Shown in pieces: positions 43,188 through 52,827 of a DNA stretch of 64,000 nucleotides (the first letter of the stretch is position 1; each line of letters opens with the position of its first letter). The notes beneath the pieces were generated by a model that had not been told where the DNA came from, did no database searches, and was given only the letters and a program-made list of their open reading frames with translations. Position numbers and translations under genes: made by a program. Source of the DNA: Lepidodermella squamata. Its lineage: Eukaryota; Gastrotricha. The stretch lies in contig JBLDXI010000001.1 of the NCBI GenBank assembly GCA_047495785.1, positions 62,001 through 126,000 of the forward strand, in the 5' to 3' direction.

Positions 43188-45487
43188 ATGACAGCAAACA
43201 TCTCTGTTGAACAAATCTACGCAGATTACGAAACGTTATCGAAAGCCGAAAAGGCTGACATGCCGAAGGTGAGTGATACATTTCAAATCAGGATTGATCT
43301 GTCTAATTATTGTCATTTTTCATTAGCATGTTGGTCTTTATCGGAATTTTATGGCTGCGCTGAAAGGAGGCGTACAAGAGCGTCGCTTGGCTGCCCAGTT
43401 TTTGTCGAAGTTTCTGCCAAATTTTCCCGAACTTGCTGACGAAGTTGTCAATTGCTTGATCGATTTGCTTGAAAACGAAGACATTTTGGTAAGACTGGCC
43501 GTAGCCTTTGGGGCAGCCATTGATGAAGTTTTTTGTTTCATCTAGATTCGGAAACAAGGTGTCATTGATTTATCCGCGTGTTGCAAGGCCAACCATCAGC
43601 TTTGCGCGAAGGTTGCCGACGTCTTCGCTCAGCTGCTCGTCACGAATGACGCTGGCGAGAGGACTTTGGTCTCGAACAGCTTATTAGGGCTTTTTAAGCT
43701 GGATGCTAAGGGCACACTGAACGGCTTGTTCACGCAGATCTTCTCCGGCGACGACGAGGTGCGCCACAACACGATCAAGTTCGTGAGCCAGAAGCTGGCG
43801 ACCCTGCCGGCCGAGACGTGGAAGGGCGAATTGGAGCAGCTCATGATCGAGTACTGCAACAAGGCGATCCTCGGCGACTGCACGCTCGACGAGTTCGTCG
43901 GCCTCGTGAAAGCCCTGGCGGCGATGCCGTCGCTCAGCAACCTGCAAGGCCGGCAACAGCTCGTCGAAACAATCGCAGACGTCGCCAACCTCGCGCAGCC
44001 GTTCAACCCCTCCGACCGCGAGCTCGTCGTCCGCGTCTTGCAGTGCACCCGCCAGGCCCTGGCGCTCTTCTCGAAGAACGTGCCGTCGAACCGTTTCGCC
44101 GTCTACATTTTGCTCAACGTGCTGCCCGCCCTGCCGCGCACCGAACCAGTAAGCGACGACGCGGTTGAATTCTCGAAACTGGCGGCCGATCTGACGACGC
44201 ACCTCGGCCCGGTTGCCGCCGACCAGTTGACCCCGTTGCTTGATGCCGTCTACGCCGCTGTGATCGCCCACTTGCCGATGCCCTCAGCGCCCCCGGCGAC
44301 TGAAACTGTAGTCGAAGGCGATGGCGCCGCTGCCACCGAGAAGCCGGCGGAAGTTCAGGTTGAGGCTGACGAGAAACTTCATTACACCCAGGTAAGCTCT
44401 TATTTTCCAACTTGAGGCTGGAGAATACCGTGAAGTCGCTCAATAATTGAGCATAGTCGAAATTCCAGTGGAAATTAAGAAAATAGAACATTTCTTCTCA
44501 AACTGGGGTCGCCTGAAAACTTGGGTTAATGTAAAGATGGCATAGGTATCTTTCGATCCATTTTTAGAAAATATTCGAAAATGGCGCCCGTTAACAATTT
44601 ATTCGACTATAAACGCGGCTATCAATCCAATCGTGCTAATTCAAAAAATTACTGTAGATTTGAAGGATGGTGGATATTTTAATACTCAAAATTCCATTCA
44701 AAAAGGCGGAATTTTTGGAACTTGGAGCTCTTTTTCTAAGCGGAAGAATCGATTAAAAAGGGGACATATTTTACTTCGCAGGGGTTGGAGCCTGATTGGA
44801 ATTTCATTTTTGGGTCGCCAAGTGTTTTATTTTGAGCAGTCCTAATATAGACTCTGAATGCCGTGACCATTTATTCAAATTTTCAAGAATATTTTCTATT
44901 GGTATCAGTTAAAACGAATTCGCAATTATTTGATTTGTCACTGAGCTATTGATTTTAATGACATCTTTATTTTGCAGGCCGAGTGCTTGCTGTACCTACT
45001 GCACAAGTTGGGTTCGCGGCAGCCGGCGTTTTTCAGCGCCGAAAAGACAGCGGCGTTGAAGCCCCGCCTGCAGTACTTTGCCCAGCGCAACCAGCATGCG
45101 ATGAAGCAGCTGAAAGCGGCGCTGACGGGCAAGAAGCCGGCCGAGATCGAGGCGGACGACGGGCTGCACGTCAAGCAGCTGGCACTGCGGACGACGACCA
45201 ACATCCACGCGCTCATCATCGACCTGTTGCATGTGCCGCCGAGTTTCAAGGCCACGGTCACGCTGTCGTGGCGCCAGACCGCGGCGGACAACAACGACGA
45301 AAAGCCAGCGGATAAGCACCAGGCGAAGAACGGCGGCGGCCAGCACCACGACGGCGGCGATGCGAAGCGCCCGCGATTCAACCAGCAACAGCAGCAGCAA
45401 AATCGCGGCCAGCAACAGTCGGGCGGCGGTGGCGGCGGCAATCGGAACTGGCGCGGCGGCCGAGGCGGCGGCAATCGTCGGTTTTAA
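43188..45487 (+). CDS. API5: Apoptosis inhibitor 5 (API5)
   Basis: Four exons, 43188-43268, 43327-43488, 43546-44391 and 44978-45487, all phase 0; 532 residues (human 524). The N-terminus VEQIYADYETLSKAEKA and the following HVGLYRNFMAALKGG, ERRLAAQFLSKFLPNFPELA and IRKQGVIDL are diagnostic of API5 HEAT-type repeats. AECLLYLLHKLG and LRTTTNIHALIIDL belong to the ARM-like half. The tail is poly-Gln followed by an RGG-type Gly/Arg segment (NWRGGRGGGNRR). API5 is a nuclear scaffold that restrains E2F1-dependent and Acinus-dependent apoptosis. The 586-bp third intron is large for this window. It lies 164 bp behind FUZ and 263 bp ahead of CHMP5; an AG acceptor lies 36 nt before the ATG. Confidence 0.93.
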
Positions 45488-45728
45488 CGCAATAACATGA
45501 CGAAATCTAGTCTCGATTCAAAATCACATCGTGATGTTGACAGCTTTTTTTCGTTTTCTGTGTCTATCTCCCCTCTCCTGTGTGTGTCGTACTACGGTTT
45601 TGCTCAGCATCGAAGAGTTGTGCGCTTCGTGCCTTATTCACCATATGCAATACGGGCGCGCTGCTGTGAAATCTTCATTTTTCTAGCCATTAAAACTTTG
45701 TCTAAACATTCGCCTTTCTTCACTCCCT

Positions 45729-45730
45729 AG
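45729..45730 (+). promoter_or_regulatory. Candidate trans-splice acceptor of CHMP5
   Basis: CCTTTCTTCACTCCCTAG ends 20 nt before the CHMP5 ATG, in the 263-bp gap behind API5. Confidence 0.5.
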
Positions 45731-45750
45731 GTTTTCTTAATTAAAAAGCT

Positions 45751-46609
45751 ATGCAGCGATTGTTCGGTAGCTCTAAACCGAAAGCACCGCCACCGGATTT
45801 GACGGAATGCGTCGGCAATCTGGAATCGCGAACAGAGACGGTCGAGAAGAAGATTGCCCGTCTCGATGGCGAGTTGGCGAAGTACAAGGACCAGCTGAGT
45901 AAGATGCGCGAAGGTCCGGCGAAAAACGCCGTCAAGCAAAAGGCACTGCGAGTTCTGCAGCAGAAGAAAGTTTACGAAGGGCAACGCGACAATCTGTCGA
46001 ACCAAGCCTTCAATATGGAGCAAGCTGCCTACTCGATTCAAAGCCTTAAGGATACGAAATCAACGGTAAGCTTCGATCAAGATTTCCCACCTTGGCTTAT
46101 CTTATCGATTTCGTTTGCCTTTTTGTACCAAAACAGGTCGATGCAATGAAGATGGGCGTGAAGCAATTTAAGCAGGAGTACAAAAAGATCAACATCGACC
46201 AGATCGAATCTTTGCAGGTAGGCTTGCTGTGCCAGCATCGATTTCCTATATTTAATGCCTTCTCCTACTTTCACAGGACGACATGGCGGATTTGCTTGAG
46301 CAAACCGATGAGATCCAGCAGATCCTCGGCCAGAACTACGCCGTGCCTGACGTGGACGAGGCTGATTTGGACGCCGAGTTGGCGGCGCTGGGCGACGAAC
46401 TCGAGGCTGATACGAGTGCCTCGTATCTCGACGAGGCGCTCAGCCAACCGACACCCATTGCCATCGGCGGTGGGGGCGCTGGCGGCGGTGGTCCGTCGGG
46501 TGGTGTCCGCGAACCAGCCGCGCCAATCGCTGTACCAGCCGGCGGCGGGTCGTCTCGGGGTGGCGCTGTTGCCGTCGACGAATTCGGCTTGCCACAAATT
46601 GCGAAATGA
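45751..46609 (+). CDS. CHMP5: Charged multivesicular body protein 5 (CHMP5/Vps60)
   Basis: Three exons, 45751-46065, 46137-46217 and 46277-46609; 242 residues (human 219). The N-terminus [20 protein letters not shown] and the basic helix region ([20 protein letters not shown]) followed by [21 protein letters not shown] are typical of CHMP5. The acidic [19 protein letters not shown] is the C-terminal autoinhibitory/LIP5-binding part. ESCRT-III subunits polymerise on endosomes; CHMP5 acts late through LIP5 and Vps4. A Gly/Ser/Pro-rich insertion of about 45 residues precedes the C-terminal GLPQIAK, making this protein longer than most homologues. AATAAA at 46773-46778. Confidence 0.94.
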
Positions 46610-47112
46610 AATCGCTGTATAGATAACACCACCCCAGCTTGAATTTTGCGAAAGTTTGTAATTTTAAAAGCTATTGTTTTCTCGGCAATGCTTCTCTCGT
46701 TGAATTAACCGAGTAAAGTTATTATTGTAATTATTTGTTACGATGCTGCGGCTTGCTAAAAAAATATTAATTAATAAAACGCTGCGATTTTTCTCTTTTT
46801 ATTCCTGCTTTCTTATCACTTACGACTAAAAAATGAACTCAGTTTTAAAAGTTCTGGGTCCATATCGTTTTATTTACAGAATTGCGTTGCTTAGATAAAA
46901 GAGATCTTCAACTTTAAGACTAGATTTTTTCATCAAAACCGACCGCTCATCATTGTGTATAAATTAAATACGAATCATCATCACAGTTTCGCGTAGTCAT
47001 CTGCGGAATAATCAGATAGAAATTACATTTTTCAAGGACTAATTTGATATCGATGATGTACACCAAAAGTAAATAAGCAATCGAGACAATGTATACAGTT
47101 TCAAGGTGGATG
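46610..47112. other. Convergent 3' region between CHMP5 and the PLAC8-family gene
   Basis: About 500 bp of AT-rich DNA containing both poly(A) signals (46773-46778 plus; 46874-46869 minus). Nothing else seen. Confidence 0.5.
46773..46778 (+). terminator. Poly(A) signal AATAAA of CHMP5
   Basis: AATAAA about 165 nt after the CHMP5 stop, at the 3' end of the four-gene plus-strand run. Confidence 0.6.
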
Positions 47113-47454
47113 TTACTGGCGGTCCATGACGCCGCCGTCGAGTGCGTTAACTTCACGCGCCGCCTGTATCAGTACGCAACACGAACACCAGTAAGATAGG
47201 CAGCAGTCATTCATGAAGGAGCCTTCGATGCCCTTGGCCTGGCGAATCTTCTCTCGCATAACAGCCATTTGGTAGACGGTCCAGCAGCACAGGCCGAGCT
47301 CGACGGTCCAGAAGAAGAAGCAGCAGCATTTCATGTAATCCTCGCCCTGTGTCGCGTACGTCTTGCCGTAGGTGATGCACGGGCACCAGTAGGTGATGCA
47401 CAGCGCCTTGCAGTCGCTGCAGCACGAGCACAAACCGTTTGACCACTGAGCCAT
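47113..47454 (-). CDS. PLAC8/cornifelin-family cysteine-rich protein
   Basis: Single exon, 113 residues, the typical length of the family. The pattern W..GLCSCCSDCKALCITYWCPC, then ITYGK, then NDCCLSYWCSCCVLIQAAREV is that of the PLAC8 domain, with clustered cysteines and two short hydrophobic segments. Members include vertebrate PLAC8 and cornifelin and the plant cadmium-resistance/cell-number proteins; they sit at membranes, and roles in metal handling or size control are known for some. The function here is not predictable. Convergent with CHMP5; a minus-strand AATAAA at 46874-46869 could end the transcript. Confidence 0.9.
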   Translation of the reverse strand: MAQWSNGLCSCCSDCKALCITYWCPCITYGKTYATQGEDYMKCCCFFFWTVELGLCCWTVYQMAVMREKIRQAKGIEGSFMNDCCLSYWCSCCVLIQAAREVNALDGGVMDRQ

Positions 47455-49141
47455 TTTTTAAGTTTGTTGGGGTTGGTTAATTAATTCGAAAGTCTATTAA
47501 CAACGATCGGCCTATCGCTGAACAAAATAAAACAATAATTATTATACGATTTTTGGAAAACGATTCGATGGTTATTTGAAAAAAATCAGCACATGCTTTG
47601 ATGAAAAATCGCGGTCACGCAAAAAAGCCGCTATCCGTGAGAGTGCCTCCTCGAGTAATTTATATAAGGTATAGGCTGGCGCTTATTATTATCCGCGCCC
47701 AAGAGGAAGAAGGTGTTTCTATTGTGCGGCTACTATAGGAATCGACTGAGGAATTTCGGTGCAAAAAGCGCACGAGATTCGTGTTATAGTACTGTGCCGC
47801 TTGGCAGGAAGTTTTGGGGTCTTTATAAGCGTCGTTATGCTTCTCCATGGTCGTCCATCCTTTTGTCGTCGCGATGCCATGGCATGCATAGCAACGCTGT
47901 TACTAGGCGTATTGCCAACATCACAGGCGGCAGTCGATTGATTGAAAAAGCGCGATGCATTGGGCAGTTGGCGCGCGTGAGCCCGTACACACCGGCGCCG
48001 CTTTGCACCTGAGCGCAAACAGCGGCGCGTAGGCCATCGATAGTCGCCAATCGAAAAAGTGCATTTATAATTGCTGTGCATGTTTTTTATTCGCTTTTAA
48101 ATGACGGCAAATCGTTATTAGACTGTTGTTCGTCGCCGTCGTTGTTTTCTCATTGCCATGAGCGACCAAAATCGTTATTTCGCTCTAATTATACAGAGGC
48201 CCATGGCAATCGATTGTACCGGCAAGAATAACGAAGCGTTTTGGCATCGGAGGCGAAAAATAGGTAGATCAATCGATCGATCGCAAGGGAATCGCTACCC
48301 CGCTGGGAAAAGTTGTAATTAAAGCAAAAGCATACGCTGCAACCAAGTTCAGCCCATGATATGCATAATTCACACAAAAACACGGTGTCCTTCAAACGGG
48401 TATTCATGAAGTACGTTATACATTTCCAGTAAGTATAGGCTGCGCTAACTAACGCTGAAAGAGTGGCGCAATGCTGATTGAGGTTCTTGCTTTGGCTCAA
48501 GGGCACTTTAAAATATCCTAGGCAGTATATTTTTTCCGACTGAATATCCGATCGTCTAATATAGGCCAATTTTCCAAAAAGGAAAACAAAACACATTGAA
48601 AGCCTTGACATCTTTTACCTGGAAGTTGTAATGATTAGAACGCTAGACAGGTTTCACTTGGGTTACGGTTAACTTGCACACTGGATAGATACCTAAACTA
48701 ATTTTATCATTGATTTTCTATGAAAAGAGATTAAGAATATTGGAAACGAAACGAATGCCCAATGATCCGGGAATCATGGGACCAGATTTTCTTGCACTAG
48801 CTGCCAGCAGCGATAGACCCCAGTAATGGATGTAAAAAGTTACAAGCCGTTTTTAAGCGTAGCTTCTAGGGTGGAGGAAACGTCTGTTAAGTGAACTGCG
48901 AGAAAACCGAAAATATTTGAGGTTCTTGAAAAATCCTGATGCAACTTGGCTTCAGTAATCCCGGCGTTGACGCAGAGCAATGCATGGTTATTATTGGCGC
49001 GTTCCTTGGCGAATTAAACGAGTTTTGCTTTACGTCTTGGGAAGAAATTGAACTCCTGCTTTGAAAAATTTGGAAACCAGGTTTTTACTAGTTTGTACCC
49101 GGTAGCGCGCTTGAAGATTGCTTTTTGGCGATGATTTTAAT
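47455..49141. other. Non-coding interval upstream of the PLAC8-family gene
   Basis: About 1.7 kb. The first ~700 bp is the likely PLAC8 promoter and contains G+C-rich segments such as 47965-48035. No supportable coding sequence. Confidence 0.4.
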
Positions 49142-49164
49142 TGTGCGGATGAGCATACCGCACA
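49142..49164. repeat. Short inverted repeat (potential hairpin)
   Basis: TGTGCGG at 49142-49148 is followed by its exact reverse complement CCGCACA at 49158-49164, with a 9-nt loop. It lies just upstream of the 27-bp minisatellite. Confidence 0.5.
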
Positions 49165-49173
49165 AGACTGTGA

Positions 49174-49551
49174 ATGGATGATGCTTCCGCCACGCCGTCA
49201 ACGGGTGATGCTTCCACTACGCCGTCAACGGATGATCCTCCCACTACGCCGTCAACGGATGACCTTGGTCTAATTATTTCGATTGTGGTTCCAATAGGTG
49301 TTGTGGTGTTTGTGGCAGCCAGTGCTACAGTAGGCTTCTTAGCCCTTTCACGGCGGAATTTTTTTTCAGCCAAGCAAAAAAATCGAATTTTTTTAATTTC
49401 CAGCAAATTAAGGAAGGAATCGGAAAATCGGCAACCACATGCTATTCTAAGGCCAGATGGGCAGACCGCCATAACAGCGAATACCCGAAACAGCGAACAC
49501 GACAAAACAGCGAAAAATCTAATTTGCGACATAACAGCGATTGTAATATAG
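49174..49551 (+). CDS. Possible membrane-protein exon: Thr/Ser/Pro repeat stalk plus transmembrane segment
   Basis: Open frame of 125 codons, possibly only the last exon of a gene or a decayed one. It reads three 9-residue repeats (DASATPSTG, DASTTPSTD, DPPTTPSTD), then a strongly hydrophobic segment (LGLIISIVVPIGVVVFVAAS, about residues 31-55), then a basic stretch (SRRNFFSAKQKNR). This is the usual layout of a mucin-like stalk, membrane anchor and cytoplasmic tail. The downstream part runs into the inverted repeat at 49468-49640 and looks non-protein-like. No acceptor-like site was identified just upstream and no family is recognised. Confidence 0.25.
   Translation: MDDASATPSTGDASTTPSTDDPPTTPSTDDLGLIISIVVPIGVVVFVAASATVGFLALSRRNFFSAKQKNRIFLISSKLRKESENRQPHAILRPDGQTAITANTRNSEHDKTAKNLICDITAIVI
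49180..49260. repeat. 27-bp tandem repeat, three copies
   Basis: Units at 49180-49206, 49207-49233 and 49234-49260, each GAT followed by TCC/CCC and ending CGCCGTCAACGGRT. In the + frame each unit encodes nine residues of the form D.(A/P)(S/P).TPST(G/D). Confidence 0.85.
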
Positions 49552-49640
49552 GACATTACACAGCATTTTGGGGAGGATTTTTCGCTGTTTCGTCGCTTTC
49601 GCTGTTATGTCGGTTTCGCTGTTCTGCGCATTCGCTACCG
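49468..49640. repeat. Imperfect inverted repeat built from ACAGCGAA motifs
   Basis: The left arm (49468-49519) contains repeated ACAGCGAA-type octamers and ends CAGCGAAAAATCT. The right arm (about 49577-49640) contains the reverse complement TTCGCTGT repeatedly, beginning GATTTTTCGCTG. The inner ~30 bp of the arms match with few differences, so single-stranded DNA or RNA could fold into a long stem. The loop is about 57 bp. It may be a foldback element end or a decayed transposon; no TSD was identified. Confidence 0.6.
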
Positions 49641-50605
49641 CCAGACGTCCTACCGCCAGATGCGCATATTTCCCATCAGTTACTGGTTTCACTGAAATTT
49701 TCAATCCCGCTATTTTTTCAAAAATAGATTCATCCGGATGAATTCATAGAAATCGTCAGCCAGGCTATTGTGCTTTCAGTTTTTGATGGAATTTCGAAAA
49801 AACTAAATGGGTAGTCAATTAGACCCTGCCGGACACGCCTGTGAAGTCCGATGGACCAGGAATAATACCCAAGACATCGTTTTACTTGATTGAAAAAAAA
49901 ATAAGAAAAACGTGCGTCGGTTTGAAATTTTAAAATTGATCGTATTCCGAGAGGGGAAGAGATAACTAAATTCGACTTTCGGATTCTTGTAGGCAACATC
50001 CGAAAGTAGTATTTTGCCAATTATGATGGAAAAATTCGTTAAATTGATGGAACTGTGAATTAGCAAAGCCGAAATTCCGAAATCGTCCTTCCCGCCGTGA
50101 AAGGGTTAACTTTCAAGTATTGCCATAAACCTCGGCCGATGGATCCATTTTCTAATTCGATGGTACTCAAATCTTTTTATATGAGCGGCTTGCCTCGAAA
50201 TTACGAACTCGCTCCCACTCCAGAGCAGGCATAACCTAATTTTCAACTTGAAAGACGCGATTCAATACCACTCAGTATATTAGCACCTGTGCACTTCTTG
50301 TGGCTTCGCATTGCTCATAACTCATTTTTGAATGGCTGATTATAACGGTACGGGAGATGAATGCAATAAAACTCATGCTTTCTTCAGTGTTTTACTGTTG
50401 TTTTCTGCATTGGCTTCAAAACAGAAGATGGTTCAGACTAAGTATATGTTACTATCACATTCGCTGAAATACGTGATACAGAAACATGAAATGCACGTGC
50501 TTCAAAAATTTAACGTGTTTTATCACAGAATTTAGTAGGGTAAAACAGAAAAAATCAGCGGTCTTTTGATGATTTGAGCGTTCTTCTGGAATCTGGAATC
50601 TTCAA
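49641..50605. other. Intergenic downstream of TBCA
   Basis: About 1 kb, AT-rich, no supportable coding sequence or repeat. Confidence 0.4.
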
Positions 50606-51008
50606 TTACGCAACTTGGACCACAGGAGTAGCCATGGCCATCGACTCATTCGCAGCCTTCACTTCTTCAGCCTCAGCATCCAAGTCTTTGTTTTCGTCGA
50701 TCAATTGCTTCAACTCTTCGTAGGCGATTCGCAATCGATTGCGACAGTCAGGAATAACGGCGAGGGTTTCTTTCGTCATTTCCTCTTGTTTTCGAATGTC
50801 GTACTCGTCCTTGCCTTCAGCTTTCATCTTCTCCACGCGCGCTTGCATTTGCTGCGCCTCTTTTTCGTAAGAAGCTGTCTCTTTAACCAACCTGAAAAAT
50901 TCGACTTGAAATTTTAATATTCCTCCTTAACAGTGTGTGTATCGCCAACCTTTTGACGACTCCTGCTTTGATGCGAAGCGCCTTGAGCGCGTCTTTATTT
51001 GCAGCCAT
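50606..51008 (-). CDS. TBCA: Tubulin-specific chaperone A (cofactor A)
   Basis: Two exons, 51008-50950 and 50891-50606; 114 residues (human 108). ALRIKAGVVKRLVKE, SYEKEAQQMQARVEKMK and DIRKQEEMTKETLAVIPDCR follow the three-helix-bundle pattern of TBCA, including the conserved IRKQ.EVL.E...MIPD.. motif. Cofactor A captures beta-tubulin released from CCT and hands it on in the tubulin-folding pathway in the cytosol. The 58-bp intron splits codon Arg20. A strong pyrimidine-rich AG (51021-51020) lies 11 nt before the ATG. The C-terminal ~15 residues (SMAMATPVVQVA) are specific to this protein. Confidence 0.94.
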
Positions 51009-51318
51009 TTAAAATAAGCCTAAATTAAAGGAAACACATCTTGAGCCACCATTGCATTCTTGATTGAATAGTGTAATAAATTCGAATTTTCGAAAAAGCG
51101 CAATCCAACTAGACCAGCTAAGCCGTGTGTAAAAAGAACAAACCGGGGTAGTAATAAGGTGTTTTGTACAAGAGCTCGTTAATTTAACGCCTTTCAAGGT
51201 AAACAATCGGAATGAGACAACAAAAATTCGATCGGAAAATTCGTCTTCAAGGAAAAGATGACGCTAAAGGCAAGAGACCGTATGGAAACTAGATCAGCAG
51301 ATTCATTAATTCAAATGT
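51009..51318. other. Short intergenic region between the Ser/Pro-rich gene and TBCA
   Basis: 310 bp separating two same-strand genes, with the TBCA acceptor-like AG at 51021-51020. No other feature seen. Confidence 0.5.
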
Positions 51319-52827
51319 TCATTTCGTCCCATGCTTTCTGCCCGTACTGCCAGCAGTAGACGGCCGACTCGACGGGGCTTGATATCGCACCGCATGGACA
51401 TTCATAGACTGGGCGGCCGGGTTAACGGTCGAACCTGGTAAAGTCGATCCGGTTGTATTAGTTCTCCGAACAGGGGCCTAAAAAATGAGAAAATAAATTA
51501 TGAAGAATAGCGATGTATCAATTCTAAATACCTGACTAGCTGCTGCTGGAGCTACAGATGCTCTCATCATTGCACTTGGAGCTGCCATTTTATTAGGTAA
51601 AACGACGCCAATACTCTGTTTCCGTGACACGGTGTTGGCTGGGGCAGGGGCTGTTGAACTCCTTGAGTCTTTCGTAAATGTGCCAGCCCGCGTCAACGGC
51701 ACAGGCGGGGCTAGCATGTCCCCGGCGTGTTCACCCGGGCGAGACGAATTCGACGCTAGACTAGACATAGAACCGACCAATGACGAATTCGAGCCAGCCT
51801 GTTGTTGGGCAGCAGGTCCCGCTGAGTACACCTTAGGTTGCATTAATCGCGAGGAAAACGAAGGAGCTGGAAGGCCAGACGCAGGTCTTGCGATTCCTGT
51901 CGGGCGAGGTTCTAGATGCTGAGCTGGTGCTTGATTCTGATGCGCCAACGCCGGCACCTGTTCAGCCGAAGAGCTGCTAGTCATCGTCTCAGGTAGCCCA
52001 CATGACAAACTCTCGCTTTCATCATCGCTCTCTGCGGCAAATTTCGTCACTGTTTGCTCCATAACATTGCCATTTTGCTTCATCAGAAGTAGATCAGCTT
52101 TCGTGAAAGTTCGATTCAATTTTTCACCCTTCCCATCCAAAGTAGGCGCGGGAGGGCTGATATCGGTATTTCCATCAGGTTCGTCACAAGAAGTAGTAAT
52201 TATCATTGTTGAAGACGCGGCAGCTACGCCAGTGTCTAAACTCATTGTTTGATTGTGAGCAGAAAAATTGCGGCGACAAGCTTCAACTTGTTCGCGGTTA
52301 TGCTTTGTGATCGTCATCGTCAGCGATTGACCAATTGCACCAAGTGATGGGGTCGAGTGGGTAGGCACATTGCCCACTGACGGGAATATATTTACCGACG
52401 GACTCATAGGAACAGGCTGGATACCCGCCGTGCTGAATGAAGGCAATGATGGGGTGTTGTGGAATGATAACTTCGGAGGACTCCTGGTTTGGAAAGTAGC
52501 AGTGGCTTCCGAGCCGAAATGGCGATGTAAATGATTCGAGTCGTGCTTATTTGTGATATCCGTCACGCCAAAACTGGGCGTGCCTTTCGGACGAGGGTTG
52601 AGAGGAACATGCAGCTCGAAAACTGCGCTTTTCTTCAGCTGATCGACTGGAATACCGCTAAGCTCTGATATGTAATCATATGTGTAGCGCTTCGTTGCAG
52701 GAATAGAGGTCAAATCCAAGAGAGCAGTTTTTACTTGAGGCACAGTTTCTATAAGACGGTCAAAACTGTCCTCGGCTGGCAAAATATATATATCGTCATT
52801 TGTTAATAAAGCAGCAGTCATTTGCAT
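51319..52827 (-). CDS. Unrecognised Ser/Pro-rich protein, possibly microtubule-associated
   Basis: Two exons, 52827-51532 and 51477-51319; 484 residues. The first ~95 residues look folded and conserved in character (LLDLTSIPATKRYTYDYISE, LSGIPVDQLKKSAVFELHVP). After that the protein is disordered and rich in Ser, Thr, Pro and Ala. It carries short basic-Pro motifs such as RPTGIARPASGLP and SSRLMQPK that resemble those in microtubule plus-end and spindle proteins (SLAIN, GTSE1/PSRC1), and a segment LNRTFTKADLLLMKQNGN. These are weak hints only. An AG acceptor-like site (52841-52840) is 12 nt before the ATG; the frame stays open a little further upstream, so an upstream coding exon is not excluded. 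Confidence 0.6.
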
